Of a stretch of 17,058 bases of DNA, positions 6,657-14,229 are shown piece after piece. The stretch's first letter is position 1, and the number at the start of each line of letters is the position of its first letter. The stretch lies in contig CAMNJG010000010.1 of the NCBI GenBank assembly GCA_946541285.1, forward strand, positions 1 to 17,058, given 5' to 3'. Both the position numbers and the translations under genes were made by a program. The stretch comes from an uncultured Clostridia bacterium. GTDB taxonomy: Bacteria > Bacillota > Clostridia > Peptostreptococcales > Anaerovoracaceae. Under the pieces are notes generated by a model, which was not told where the DNA came from, searched no databases, and saw only the letters and a list, made by a program, of their open reading frames with translations.

Positions 6657-7453
6657 CCGTTCCTCCCCGGCCATTCCAGTACCGCGAAATGTCCCAGACG
6701 CAGAAACTGATCCCTCTGCATGCCGGTCCGGGCGCTCCTCATCAGTTCCTCCGGTTTTTCCACTTCAAATCCCCAGACGGCAGTAACCCCATACTGCCGG
6801 AGTGCCGGACACAGTGGCACGTCCGGTCCGAACAGGAATACTGGTTTTCCACAGGAAACAGCGCGTTCCATCATCGGCTCCGCGTTCTTTTCCACAAAAC
6901 TTCTCCCGCTGAGAACCAGCCGGTCTGTCTCCGGGATCAGTTCCCGGTAAGCGGAAACGTAGTAATCGCGGAATTCCGGCTCCTTCCTCAGCACATCCAT
7001 CCGGCCCGGTACTTCCGCGATCTCATCATTATCATAAACCGGTTCCGCCAGCACGGTCACACCTTCCGAAGTATTCTCTTCGCAAAAGCTCCGGAAAGCC
7101 CTGCGGGAGCGCCGTCCTCCCGGCAACTGCCTCCACCGTCCTGTATCCGCATCCCCATCCCCGGCATCTGTTCGCTTTCCCGGATCGTTATAAAAGGCAT
7201 TGATGGCTGCCATCGCCAGGGAAGCCTCCATAAAATTCCAGGATCGGATATGAGCTGCCACATCTTTCAGGCTCATCCCTGCCGCGGGCTGATACGAAAC
7301 ATCAAACCGGTCGTATTTTTCCACGATCACCGGCGCGATCCCGATACTTCCGCTGCTGCCCCGCACCACGGACCAGCGGGGACCGATCAGCCACTCCTCT
7401 ACGGTTTCCGATTCATTCATCCCTGCCAGCAGGGCATCATATATTTCCCACAT
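6653..7453 (-). CDS. DUF4213/DUF364-like protein, diverged paralog A
   Basis: This 266-residue protein is a clear paralog of the gene at 4080-4883. It shares YDALL near the start (5-9), the signature IRSWNFMEASLAMAAINAFY (69-88), and an aligned Rossmann-like C-terminal half with LFGPDVPLCPALRQYGVTAV (207-226). It has lost the GHFP glycine loop (here VTVLAEPVYDND, 132-143) and has an unusual Arg/Gly/Asp-rich stretch at about 92-122. It may therefore keep the fold but have a different site, perhaps acting as a partner of paralog B. An AAGGA ribosome binding site precedes the ATG. It is the first gene of the second block, beginning 216 bases downstream of the FecE stop, and overlaps the GTPase gene by ATGA. 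Function unknown. Confidence 0.75.
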   Translation of the reverse strand: MWEIYDALLAGMNESETVEEWLIGPRWSVVRGSSGSIGIAPVIVEKYDRFDVSYQPAAGMSLKDVAAHIRSWNFMEASLAMAAINAFYNDPGKRTDAGDGDADTGRWRQLPGGRRSRRAFRSFCEENTSEGVTVLAEPVYDNDEIAEVPGRMDVLRKEPEFRDYYVSAYRELIPETDRLVLSGRSFVEKNAEPMMERAVSCGKPVFLFGPDVPLCPALRQYGVTAVWGFEVEKPEELMRSARTGMQRDQFLRLGHFAVLEWPGRNG

Positions 7454-7478
7454 TTCAGTTTTTCCTTATCGATAACAG

Positions 7479-7494
7479 ACGACCCGCGGGCCGT
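7479..7494. promoter_or_regulatory. GC-rich near-palindrome upstream of the second block
   Basis: ACGACCCGCGGGCCGT is a 16-bp palindrome with one mismatched pair, 26 bases upstream of the first ATG of the second block. It could be an operator. I cannot place a convincing -35/-10 pair with it, and GC-rich palindromes of this size also arise by chance. Confidence 0.2.
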
Positions 7495-7498
7495 TGAA

Positions 7499-7617
7499 CC
7501 AATATCATTGACTGAGGGAAAAAATCTGTCATTCTGTGGGGCAACGGAGAATCCTGCAAAGGATCCTTCACTCCGCTACGCTCCGTTCAGGATGACAGAC
7601 TCAGGTCAATACATTGG
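7499..7617. repeat. Palindromic dispersed repeat, copy 2, with outer inverted arms
   Basis: The core CTGTCATTCTG (7526-7536) pairs with CAGGATGACAG (7588-7598), one pair being G-T, around blocks GAGAATC and GGATCCTTC that match copy 1 (3207-3276). Outside the core, CCAATATCATTGAC (7499-7512) and GTCAATACATTGG (7605-7617) form a second, imperfect pair of arms. These outer arms differ from the terminal repeats around copy 1, so the core appears to be the shared unit. It fills most of the 216-base gap between the two blocks of the minus-strand island. Confidence 0.7.
7519..7598 (-). terminator. Terminator/attenuator formed by repeat copy 2
   Basis: Read on the minus strand, the palindromic core ends in CAGAATGACAG and is followed at once by A and six T (complement of 7519-7525), which is the form of an intrinsic terminator. 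It lies 72 bases after the FecE stop and 66 bases before the second block's ATG. It would end or reduce readthrough from the transport block into the DUF364/GTPase block. Confidence 0.5.
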
Positions 7618-7669
7618 CCGTAAACTGTAACCAATTGTTTATGTAATCAGTATACCATACAGCAGACAA

Positions 7670-8455
7670 TTATACCCGGATCATCGGAATACAGCTGCGC
7701 ACCCATTCTCCGCTTTCAGAACGCGTTTCTACAATCCGGACATCTACCCCGTAGGCTTCCCGCAGATTTTCCTCTGTAACAATCTCGTCCACAGTCCCTT
7801 CCAGTACCCGCTTGTCCCGGGTAATCAGGATCACCCGGTCACAGCACAGGAAGGTGTGGTCCGGCGAGTGGGTCGTCATCAGGACCCCCAGCCCCCGGCG
7901 GGAAAGCTTCCGGATACATTCCAGCACATGAATCTGGTTGCCGAAATCCAGGTTGGCGGTCGGCTCATCCATCACCAGCAGGCTTGGACTCGCGGCCAGG
8001 GCCCGGGCAATCAGCACCATCTGACGCTCTCCCCCGGAGATCTGGGTATAGGTTTTTTCCCGCAGGTAGGAAATCTCCAGCGATTCCAGCACCTTATCCA
8101 CGATCAGGTATTCCTTCAGACCAGGCATTTCCAGATTTTTCAACCGGGACGCCCGGCCCATCACGACCACATCCGGTACAGTATAGGGAAACGGCGGTTC
8201 GTGGCTTTGCGGAACATACCCCACATGACGGGAAAACTCCTTCTGTGAAAGCTGTTCCCGGGGCCGTCCGTCCAGAGTAATCTCTCCTTCCAGCAATGGA
8301 AGGAAACCCAGCACCGACCGGAATACTGTCGTTTTACCGATTCCATTCGGTCCCAGGATCGCGACAATTTCTCCCTGTTTCAGAGTCAGTGACACCCCGG
8401 TCAGAATCGGCGTACTGCCATATCCGCAGGACGCGTTGTGAATCACCAGTTCCAT
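7670..8455 (-). CDS. ABC transporter ATPase, FecE/FhuC/BtuD type
   Basis: This 261-residue ATPase has all nucleotide-binding motifs: Walker A GPNGIGKT (35-42), Q-loop VPQ (81-83), signature ISGGERQ (139-145), Walker B LLVMDE (159-164) and H-loop TTHS (194-197). Length and motifs are those of ATPases that power uptake of iron-siderophores, heme, cobalamin and similar chelates in the cytoplasm. Its ATG follows directly on the permease stop (TAAATG), and its ribosome binding site (AAGGAAGGAG) lies inside the permease gene. That makes it the partner of the FecCD permease. The C-terminal tail (about 215-261) continues past the usual domain with a DEIVTEENLREAYGVDV segment common in this group. The substrate cannot be told from the ATPase. 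Confidence 0.95.
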   Translation of the reverse strand: MELVIHNASCGYGSTPILTGVSLTLKQGEIVAILGPNGIGKTTVFRSVLGFLPLLEGEITLDGRPREQLSQKEFSRHVGYVPQSHEPPFPYTVPDVVVMGRASRLKNLEMPGLKEYLIVDKVLESLEISYLREKTYTQISGGERQMVLIARALAASPSLLVMDEPTANLDFGNQIHVLECIRKLSRRGLGVLMTTHSPDHTFLCCDRVILITRDKRVLEGTVDEIVTEENLREAYGVDVRIVETRSESGEWVRSCIPMIRV

Positions 8456-9700
8456 TTACGCACGGCTCCTTCCTTTATATAGTATGAAGATAAAGAACGG
8501 GGCACCGATCAGGGACGTCAGTACTCCCAGCGGGATCTCGTAGGCCAGCATGGTCCGGCAGAAATTATCGACGATCAGCATAAAAGTCGCGCCGACAATC
8601 AGGGACATGGGCAATAGTTTTTTATTATTGGGCCCCACCATAAAACGCACCAGATGCGGGATCATCAGTCCGACCCATCCGATCTCCCCGGCGATGGACA
8701 CCACAGATGCTGTCAGCAGAGTCGCGCAGATGATACAGATCAGACGGATGCGCTTGACATCAATTCCCAGCGCCCGGGCTTCGTCTTCACCGAAGGAGAG
8801 GATATTCAGTTTCCAGCGCAGCGCCATCAGCGGCACGACTCCGATCAGGAACGGAATCGCGAAAAACGCCAGATCGGTGTAGCTCACCTTCGCGATGCTG
8901 CCCATCAGCCAGTACGTGATGGCCGGAAGCTGCTCCTCGGTATCCGCCAGATATTTGATGATGGACACGATGGCAGTAAACAGTGTTTTCACTGTCATGC
9001 CACAGAGTACCAGCAGCAGGACCATATTGCCGCCCTTTCCCACTGCTTTGCTCAGGAAATAGGACAGTGCCACTGCCACGATCCCCATGACAAAAGCACC
9101 AGCCGTCACCATCGCTCCGGTCTGGTTGAACAGCATCATGGCACAGGCACCCACACTTGCTCCCGCGGAAGCGCCCAGCAGATCCGGTGAGACCATCGGA
9201 TTCCGGAAGAGTCCCTGATAAGAAGCTCCGGCTACCGCCAGGGAACTGCCAACCGCCAGCGCCGCGAGGATCCGCGGAAGGCGTACCTGCAGCACAACCG
9301 TTTCATAGATCTTTTCCCAGGTCTGCGGCAGCGGGATGACCTGACCAATCAGGATCTTTATGACATTCACCGGTGTCACTGCGTAACGCCCCAGCATGAA
9401 AGAAACCAGGACCGTAACGCAAAGGATTCCAAGTGACAGGAGAAGGATCAGCAGATTCCGCCTGCGGTCGCTCTCATAAGCAGCGATAAAGCGCTGCTCA
9501 TTTTCCGTCAGCAGATGCTGCTCCCGGATCATGTCAATTTCAAACAGTTCGTCTTCCGGATCTCCATCGGACATCTCCTGTGTTTTTCGTCTCCATCCTT
9601 TCATTCCTTTTTGACGGACCGGCTCAGAAGAATGGGCTGGCTTTTGATCAGAATGATCCGTTTTCTCAGAGTTCTTTTCTGTTTTTCTATATTTGAGCAT
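8456..9700 (-). CDS. FecCD/BtuC-type ABC permease with a long N-terminal extension
   Basis: This 414-residue protein is a polytopic permease of the FecCD family. VRLPRILAALAVG (139-151), LFRNPMVSPDLLGASAGA (164-181), and near the C-terminus GEIGWVGLMIPHLVR followed by a final helix, are family hallmarks. Family members are usually 320-350 residues. Here about 80 hydrophilic, charged residues precede the first membrane helix (about 82-103). The start at 9700 is supported by AGGAAGGAATCC directly upstream, so the extension is probably real. It should form a homodimeric channel with the ATPase encoded immediately downstream and the lipoprotein encoded at 14230-15339. The extension has no motif I recognise and would be cytoplasmic. 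Confidence 0.95.
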   Translation of the reverse strand: MLKYRKTEKNSEKTDHSDQKPAHSSEPVRQKGMKGWRRKTQEMSDGDPEDELFEIDMIREQHLLTENEQRFIAAYESDRRRNLLILLLSLGILCVTVLVSFMLGRYAVTPVNVIKILIGQVIPLPQTWEKIYETVVLQVRLPRILAALAVGSSLAVAGASYQGLFRNPMVSPDLLGASAGASVGACAMMLFNQTGAMVTAGAFVMGIVAVALSYFLSKAVGKGGNMVLLLVLCGMTVKTLFTAIVSIIKYLADTEEQLPAITYWLMGSIAKVSYTDLAFFAIPFLIGVVPLMALRWKLNILSFGEDEARALGIDVKRIRLICIICATLLTASVVSIAGEIGWVGLMIPHLVRFMVGPNNKKLLPMSLIVGATFMLIVDNFCRTMLAYEIPLGVLTSLIGAPFFIFILYKGRSRA

Positions 9701-9739
9701 GGATTCCTTCCTGTAAAAACAATCAGAACGGTTCGTTCC

Positions 9740-11260
9740 TTAAAATCTTCTGCGATAAAGCACATACTCCGTGACACCACCGGCGGTCAGCAGGAAACCC
9801 GAAGCCGCTCCGGTAAAGCCCATCAGCGGATTGTCCGTCTCCAGTTCCGGCAGTTCCTGCGCTGCTTCACTCATCTCAAAAACTCTCCAGTTCTGTACGC
9901 CGCCAATGGATCCTTCTGTTTCTGAAACCGTCAGCGGATCGGATCCGTCCAGCGTCACTTCCTGTACCATCGTCGCCTGCTGCTCTGGCGGCGCGCCGGT
10001 TTCCGGTGCTGTCTGCTGCTCCGGCTGCTCCGGCTGTTCCGGTTCTGTCCGGTCGGAAGATGTCCTGCTGACTGTGCTTCCGGAAGAAGATGCTGTAGTC
10101 CGTTCACCGCTCCCGCTGCCGGAAGCACCGTTTCCACTGCCGCTGCCAGTTCCGTTACCGCTGCCTCCAGTTCCCTGTCCCGCGCCCAGGGCAACCACTT
10201 CCTCCCGGGCCGGACTGACCGGCTCTTCCGGCGCAGGTTCTTCCTCTGCAGGAGGTACCTCCTCCGGAACCGTTTCTTCTTCCAGTTCCGGAGATGCCGG
10301 CGGTTCCTCCTCTCCGGCCTGCTGCGCGCTGCTCACGGTAAACGATGTGGACGTACTGCCGGAAGATGCCGTGATCACCGCGGATCCTTCTCCCACCATT
10401 GTCACATTTCCGTCCTGGTCTACAGTCGCCACAGATTCGTCACTGGAACTCCACTGGATCGATGCGCCGGCCCCCGCTTCAATGGCGCTGTCCGCGGCAT
10501 GATACTGGGCACTGACCCTGCGGACACTGCCGACTTCCATCTCCAGATCCATCGTATCCACCGTGATCGAAGGCGCACCGCCCAGCGTCACCTCGATCTT
10601 ATGGATCCATTTGGCGGAGCGCTGGGCTGTCCTGGTTGAAGTATCCACCTGTCCGTAGATCAGGCGGTAACGCGTCGAAGCGTTCAGTCCGGTAAAGTCT
10701 CCACCGAATTCCGCCCCCTGGATACAGCGGTTCCAGTCATCTTCCACCGCGATCACCGTCGGAACCGGCTCCGCGAGGGCATCCGCGCCCTCAAGGCCGA
10801 CTCCTTCCTCGCTGTCGAAATTGTCCGGAAGGCTGTAATAGCAATAGCGGGGCGTATCCAGCAGCTCTTTTTTCGTAAACTGCGTATAGTAATCCGTGGT
10901 CTTGTCCACCGTCCAGAAGCGGAAAATCTCGATGGAGTTGGAATCAATACCGGATTCTCTCATCAGATCCTCCAGGGGAACCCCCACCACATGATCAATG
11001 ATGACAGAAGGCATATTGTCGATAAACGTATAATCCTGCTTTACTGTGGCCAGTTCCCTGAGTTCATCCAGGGTAAACACTTTTTTTTCATAGTACGGGC
11101 CGCCAAAATAGCCCACTTCCACGGTCAGCGTATCCGCCGCGTAACCATCGTAGGCATCATCGTCCAGCGCGAATGCCGACGGCAGGAACTGCAGAAGGAT
11201 CAGGAGCAGTCCCAGAAGACCCGGAAAAATACGGTACCATTTGATTTTCTTCTTTTTCAT
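9740..11260 (-). CDS. Membrane-anchored surface protein: molybdopterin-fold-like domain, Ig-like domain, Pro/Glu and Gly/Ser linker
   Basis: This 506-residue protein begins with a basic start and a signal peptide (1-31, AFA before LDDD). Residues 42-228 look like a distant sulfite-oxidase-type domain: VVGVPLEDLMRESG (91-104), IFRFWTVDK (112-120) and KWIHKIEVTLGG (217-228). No cysteine sits where the molybdenum ligand would be. A Big_2-like Ig domain follows (230-312, with IQWSSSDESVATVDQDGNVT). Then come a Glu/Pro-rich stretch (316-354), a Gly/Ser/Asn stretch (358-402) and EPEQPEQPEQ (406-415). The C-terminus has one hydrophobic helix (about 479-502) and ends RRRF, so the protein is anchored in the membrane with its domains outside. 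There is no canonical LPXTG. A strong AGGAGG precedes the ATG. It probably presents a ligand or contacts the importer; function unknown. Confidence 0.8.
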   Translation of the reverse strand: MKKKKIKWYRIFPGLLGLLLILLQFLPSAFALDDDAYDGYAADTLTVEVGYFGGPYYEKKVFTLDELRELATVKQDYTFIDNMPSVIIDHVVGVPLEDLMRESGIDSNSIEIFRFWTVDKTTDYYTQFTKKELLDTPRYCYYSLPDNFDSEEGVGLEGADALAEPVPTVIAVEDDWNRCIQGAEFGGDFTGLNASTRYRLIYGQVDTSTRTAQRSAKWIHKIEVTLGGAPSITVDTMDLEMEVGSVRRVSAQYHAADSAIEAGAGASIQWSSSDESVATVDQDGNVTMVGEGSAVITASSGSTSTSFTVSSAQQAGEEEPPASPELEEETVPEEVPPAEEEPAPEEPVSPAREEVVALGAGQGTGGSGNGTGSGSGNGASGSGSGERTTASSSGSTVSRTSSDRTEPEQPEQPEQQTAPETGAPPEQQATMVQEVTLDGSDPLTVSETEGSIGGVQNWRVFEMSEAAQELPELETDNPLMGFTGAASGFLLTAGGVTEYVLYRRRF

Positions 11261-11322
11261 TCCGCCACCTCCTGCAGATTATCCAACCGGCATTATCTGC
11301 ATATGCAGTATGTGCAATCTGA

Positions 11323-13632
11323 TTATGGCTGGTCCGGATGATCCAGTTTGCTGTAGTTCATCAGCATGGTCGCGACCTGTGCCCTGGTAGCCAGTCCCTG
11401 CGGAGCCAGCAGGCTGTCGCCCATCCCGTTGATCATACGGATCCCGTTTGCCCAGCTCATGGCTTCCTCCGCCCATGAAGAAATCGATTCACGATCCTTA
11501 AATGCGCTAAGGTCACCACGCACTGCCGCGGATTCTTTTTTCTCCGGGTCCTGAGATGTATACCGGAACAGAATCGCGGCGATCTGTTCCCTGGTCACGG
11601 AATCCTCCGTACCGAACAGCCCATCACCATAGCCGGTGATGAAACCTTTTTCATTTGCCCAGGTAACGGCGTCCGTATACCACTGCTCCGCTCTGACATC
11701 CGTAAACGCGTTTGCTTTTTCCGGCTTCGGACTGCCGTTCATGCGCCACAGCACTGTCGCGAACATCGCCCGGTTCATGCTCCGGTCCGGCGCGAATTCC
11801 GTATCCGAAACACCATTAAACACCTTCTGGTCGACAGCCCAGTTGACCGCTTCCACGAACCAAGTATTTTCCGGCACATCCAGGAAGCGTCCCGGTTCGG
11901 TCAGCGTCAGTGTCAGTGTCCTGGAAACCGGAGCAAAGGAATTATTCATGACTTCCAGCGTATATTTCCCGGCCTTCTTCACCGGACAGGATTCTGTCGC
12001 GAACCACTCTGCCTTTACCGTCATCTTCCCCGGTACGGAACGATCCACATAACCGGTGGAAATCAGCTGTTTTTCACCGTTCTCCGGCTGGATATACAGG
12101 TACGCGCTGTTCTGGTAATCTGTGTTATCAAACGAGATCGTCACTGCTTCTCCCAGGACCGCGGTAACATCTTTCAGTTCCGGCGCCGCGTTTTTCAGCG
12201 ACACCGACAGTCGTTTGTTCGCGAATCCTTTCGACGCGACAATAAAGGAGTATGCCCCCGGTTCCCGGGCCAGATCTGCCGCAAAGGTCAGCGTCTTTTT
12301 CTGTGAATCGATCCGGTACTGACCGGCATCCACCGCTGTATAGGAACTTCCGGACGGCGTTTTGAGCGTAATGCCCAGAATGGAAGAAGTCCAGTCATTC
12401 CAGTCCGCGTCGGTGACACCGTTCTCTGCCTCGAAAACCAGCTCCTGTCCGGTCATCGCGCTGTACATGGACTTGAAAACAACTCCGGACTGCGGATATT
12501 TCGCGGTGACCACGCCGGCATCCTCATAACCTTCTTTTACGGCAGTCATATAGACCGTCACCGGATTCGCGGTCAGATCCTTTCCTTCTGTATCATAGGA
12601 AACAGGACCGGTGTAAAGCTGCTGCGGGGCGCCATCGAAGGAATAATAAATCGATGCTCCCGGTGTTTCACAGCTCAGGGAAATCGTCAGTGTATTGCCG
12701 GACTGTGAAAAGTCCGCCCGTGGTTCCGCAACATTTCCCCGGGCCTGCAGACGGCTGTCCGCCATTTTCAGTTTCAGGTTATACACCCATTTGAAATTGT
12801 CATACGCGGTACGGTGCGCCGACATCAGGTCTGCTTCCGACATCGGGATACACAGGCGCAGCGCGGTATCGTCACTGAGCATGTTTTTCAGTGAACCGGA
12901 CACCCTGCCGCCATTGGCCGCGATCTGCGCGGCGATACCGGCTTCTGTGGATGCCACCAGGGTTTCTGTCGTCGTCCGGCCGGAAAAAGATTCCGTGGCC
13001 AGTAATACCGGCATTTTCACACCGTTCTCCAGCACGGCCTTTTTGTCCGCGTAATTCACGTCATTTTCTTTATATTTTGTGTTATAGGTTTCCAGATCTA
13101 TCCCGAATTTGGAGGTATCCTCCCCGGCCATCTCCCAGGAGGATTTCCAGCCATGTTCCGGATCATACATTTTTTCAAAATAGTATCGCTCCGGTCCGCA
13201 CAGTTCCTCATAACTCCAGGTACGGGTATAGTTCCCGTAGCTGTCTGTCGCCATGAAGGAAACCGCGTCGCCCGCGCGGAAATGGAGATCCTGCGCGCCA
13301 GCATACTCACTGTCTTCCGCAGCGGATGCCAGAAGTTCATCGATCGTCACACCTTTTGCTTCACAGTATTGTGTTGTCGGATAATTGTCGGTGGAGGAAT
13401 AATAATAATTGTCGCCATTGTCCTGTCCATGGGCGTTTTTTTTCAGATCCTCCAGTTTCAGAATATCGATCAGGACCGGTTTCCCGGAAGTATCCTCCGC
13501 ATAGAGGAAAATGTTTTCTCCTTTCGCGGAAGCGATGGTTTTGGCTTCACTCTGTAATCCTGTCAGACCTGTCATAGGGAGTGCTCCCAATACCAGAAGG
13601 ACTGCCAGCGTAAGCGCGGTTATTTTTTTCAT
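11323..13632 (-). CDS. SLH-anchored surface protein with molybdopterin-fold-like and Shr-like hemoglobin-interacting domains
   Basis: This 769-residue exported protein has a signal peptide (about 1-30). A distant sulfite-oxidase-like domain covers about 38-292, recognised from GVTIDELLASAAED (94-107), SFMATDSYGNYTRTWS (125-140), LRLCIPMSEAD (258-268) and FKWVYNLKLKM (280-290). A chitobiase-C-like module follows (304-380, ASIYYSFDGAPQ), then a DUF1533/Shr-like hemoglobin-interacting module (about 395-480, WNDWTSSILGITL ... KTLTFAADL ... YSFIVASKGFANKRLSV), a beta-rich module (481-580) and three SLH domains (581-640, 641-706, 707-769). SLH domains bind secondary cell-wall polymer, so the protein sits on the wall. 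AAGGAG precedes the ATG, which overlaps the upstream stop by ATGA. The DUF1533 module hints at heme or hemoprotein binding, but it also occurs in wall proteins of unknown role. Confidence 0.85.
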   Translation of the reverse strand: MKKITALTLAVLLVLGALPMTGLTGLQSEAKTIASAKGENIFLYAEDTSGKPVLIDILKLEDLKKNAHGQDNGDNYYYSSTDNYPTTQYCEAKGVTIDELLASAAEDSEYAGAQDLHFRAGDAVSFMATDSYGNYTRTWSYEELCGPERYYFEKMYDPEHGWKSSWEMAGEDTSKFGIDLETYNTKYKENDVNYADKKAVLENGVKMPVLLATESFSGRTTTETLVASTEAGIAAQIAANGGRVSGSLKNMLSDDTALRLCIPMSEADLMSAHRTAYDNFKWVYNLKLKMADSRLQARGNVAEPRADFSQSGNTLTISLSCETPGASIYYSFDGAPQQLYTGPVSYDTEGKDLTANPVTVYMTAVKEGYEDAGVVTAKYPQSGVVFKSMYSAMTGQELVFEAENGVTDADWNDWTSSILGITLKTPSGSSYTAVDAGQYRIDSQKKTLTFAADLAREPGAYSFIVASKGFANKRLSVSLKNAAPELKDVTAVLGEAVTISFDNTDYQNSAYLYIQPENGEKQLISTGYVDRSVPGKMTVKAEWFATESCPVKKAGKYTLEVMNNSFAPVSRTLTLTLTEPGRFLDVPENTWFVEAVNWAVDQKVFNGVSDTEFAPDRSMNRAMFATVLWRMNGSPKPEKANAFTDVRAEQWYTDAVTWANEKGFITGYGDGLFGTEDSVTREQIAAILFRYTSQDPEKKESAAVRGDLSAFKDRESISSWAEEAMSWANGIRMINGMGDSLLAPQGLATRAQVATMLMNYSKLDHPDQP

Positions 13633-14195
13633 GTTGTCTCCTTAATCTTCCAGACAAACGCCATCAGGCTGAAAATGTCCTCACGGTTGTCCCTGTTGAT
13701 CTCCAGTACGGTGACCCGCGGGTGCGCTGCCACCTGTCCCAGAAACTCCCCGGACCATTTTTTCAGGACGCCCAGGACGGGAATTTCCCCATCCAGAGTC
13801 TCCAGGACCGTTTTCTTAAACAGCGGTGCCTTCTCTTCCGCAAAGCCCAGTTCATCCATGAGGATCAGCGCACGGTTTCCCTCCGGACGGAGCAGTTCCA
13901 CCCCCCTGCGGTCAAATACTTCCGGAAAAATCAGTGGAAACTCCCGCTTCTCCCGCCGTCCGGGCTGCCGGATCATGATACAGTTCTGCTCATCCAGAGT
14001 CTCATCCACTCCGGGCCGTACCAGATGCACCCGGCTCTTCCCATCCGCTTCCTCCCGGACAGCAGACAGAAAACCTCCCAGCTGTTCCGGCGGCAGCCCT
14101 GTTGTCTTCAGGAAACGCCGGATAATGGTGGATTTCCCTGTCTGCACCGGTCCTGTCAGAAAAAGATGGCGTATCTTTCCTTCTTCGTTCATCAT
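13629..14195 (-). CDS. THEP1-type P-loop nucleoside-triphosphatase (NTPase_1/DUF265)
   Basis: This 188-residue protein has Walker A GPVQTGKS (15-22), GGFLSAVRE (40-48) and Walker B LILMDELGFAEEKAPLF (110-126), the pattern of THEP1-like NTPases (DEIGxME). It is cytoplasmic with no signal or membrane segment. Its start is set at 14195, the first of two adjacent ATG codons; AGAGGG lies rather far upstream (about 14 bases), so the exact start is less certain, and the open frame runs further back into the preceding gene. It overlaps the SLH-protein gene by ATGA, so the two are coupled. A cytoplasmic NTPase between a binding lipoprotein and a wall protein is odd. Such proteins hydrolyse nucleotides in vitro without a known in vivo role; a signalling or cofactor-modifying role here would be a guess. 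Confidence 0.8.
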   Translation of the reverse strand: MMNEEGKIRHLFLTGPVQTGKSTIIRRFLKTTGLPPEQLGGFLSAVREEADGKSRVHLVRPGVDETLDEQNCIMIRQPGRREKREFPLIFPEVFDRRGVELLRPEGNRALILMDELGFAEEKAPLFKKTVLETLDGEIPVLGVLKKWSGEFLGQVAAHPRVTVLEINRDNREDIFSLMAFVWKIKETT

Positions 14196-14229
14196 TCCCT
14201 GCTGTGATCCCTCTTTCCTGTTTTCTGCT

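Noticed and set aside
7057..7263. Possible frameshift in DUF364 paralog A near its Arg/Gly/Asp-rich stretch
   Set aside because: The main frame aligns with paralog B on both sides of the stretch and the alternative frame gives no better family match, so I treat it as divergence.
9740..9830. Sortase signal at the C-terminus of the Ig-like surface protein
   Set aside because: The hydrophobic helix and RRRF tail resemble a sorting signal, but no LPXTG-type pentapeptide precedes it, so I call it only a membrane anchor.
9771..10502. Ser/Pro/Val-rich plus-strand open frame
   Set aside because: It is the complement of the low-complexity linker of the minus-strand surface protein; the repetitive composition keeps the opposite frame open.
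11297..11308. CTGCATATGCAG palindrome between the SLH and Ig protein genes
   Set aside because: A 12-bp palindrome in a 62-base intergenic gap without promoter elements or a T-run is weak evidence for an operator.
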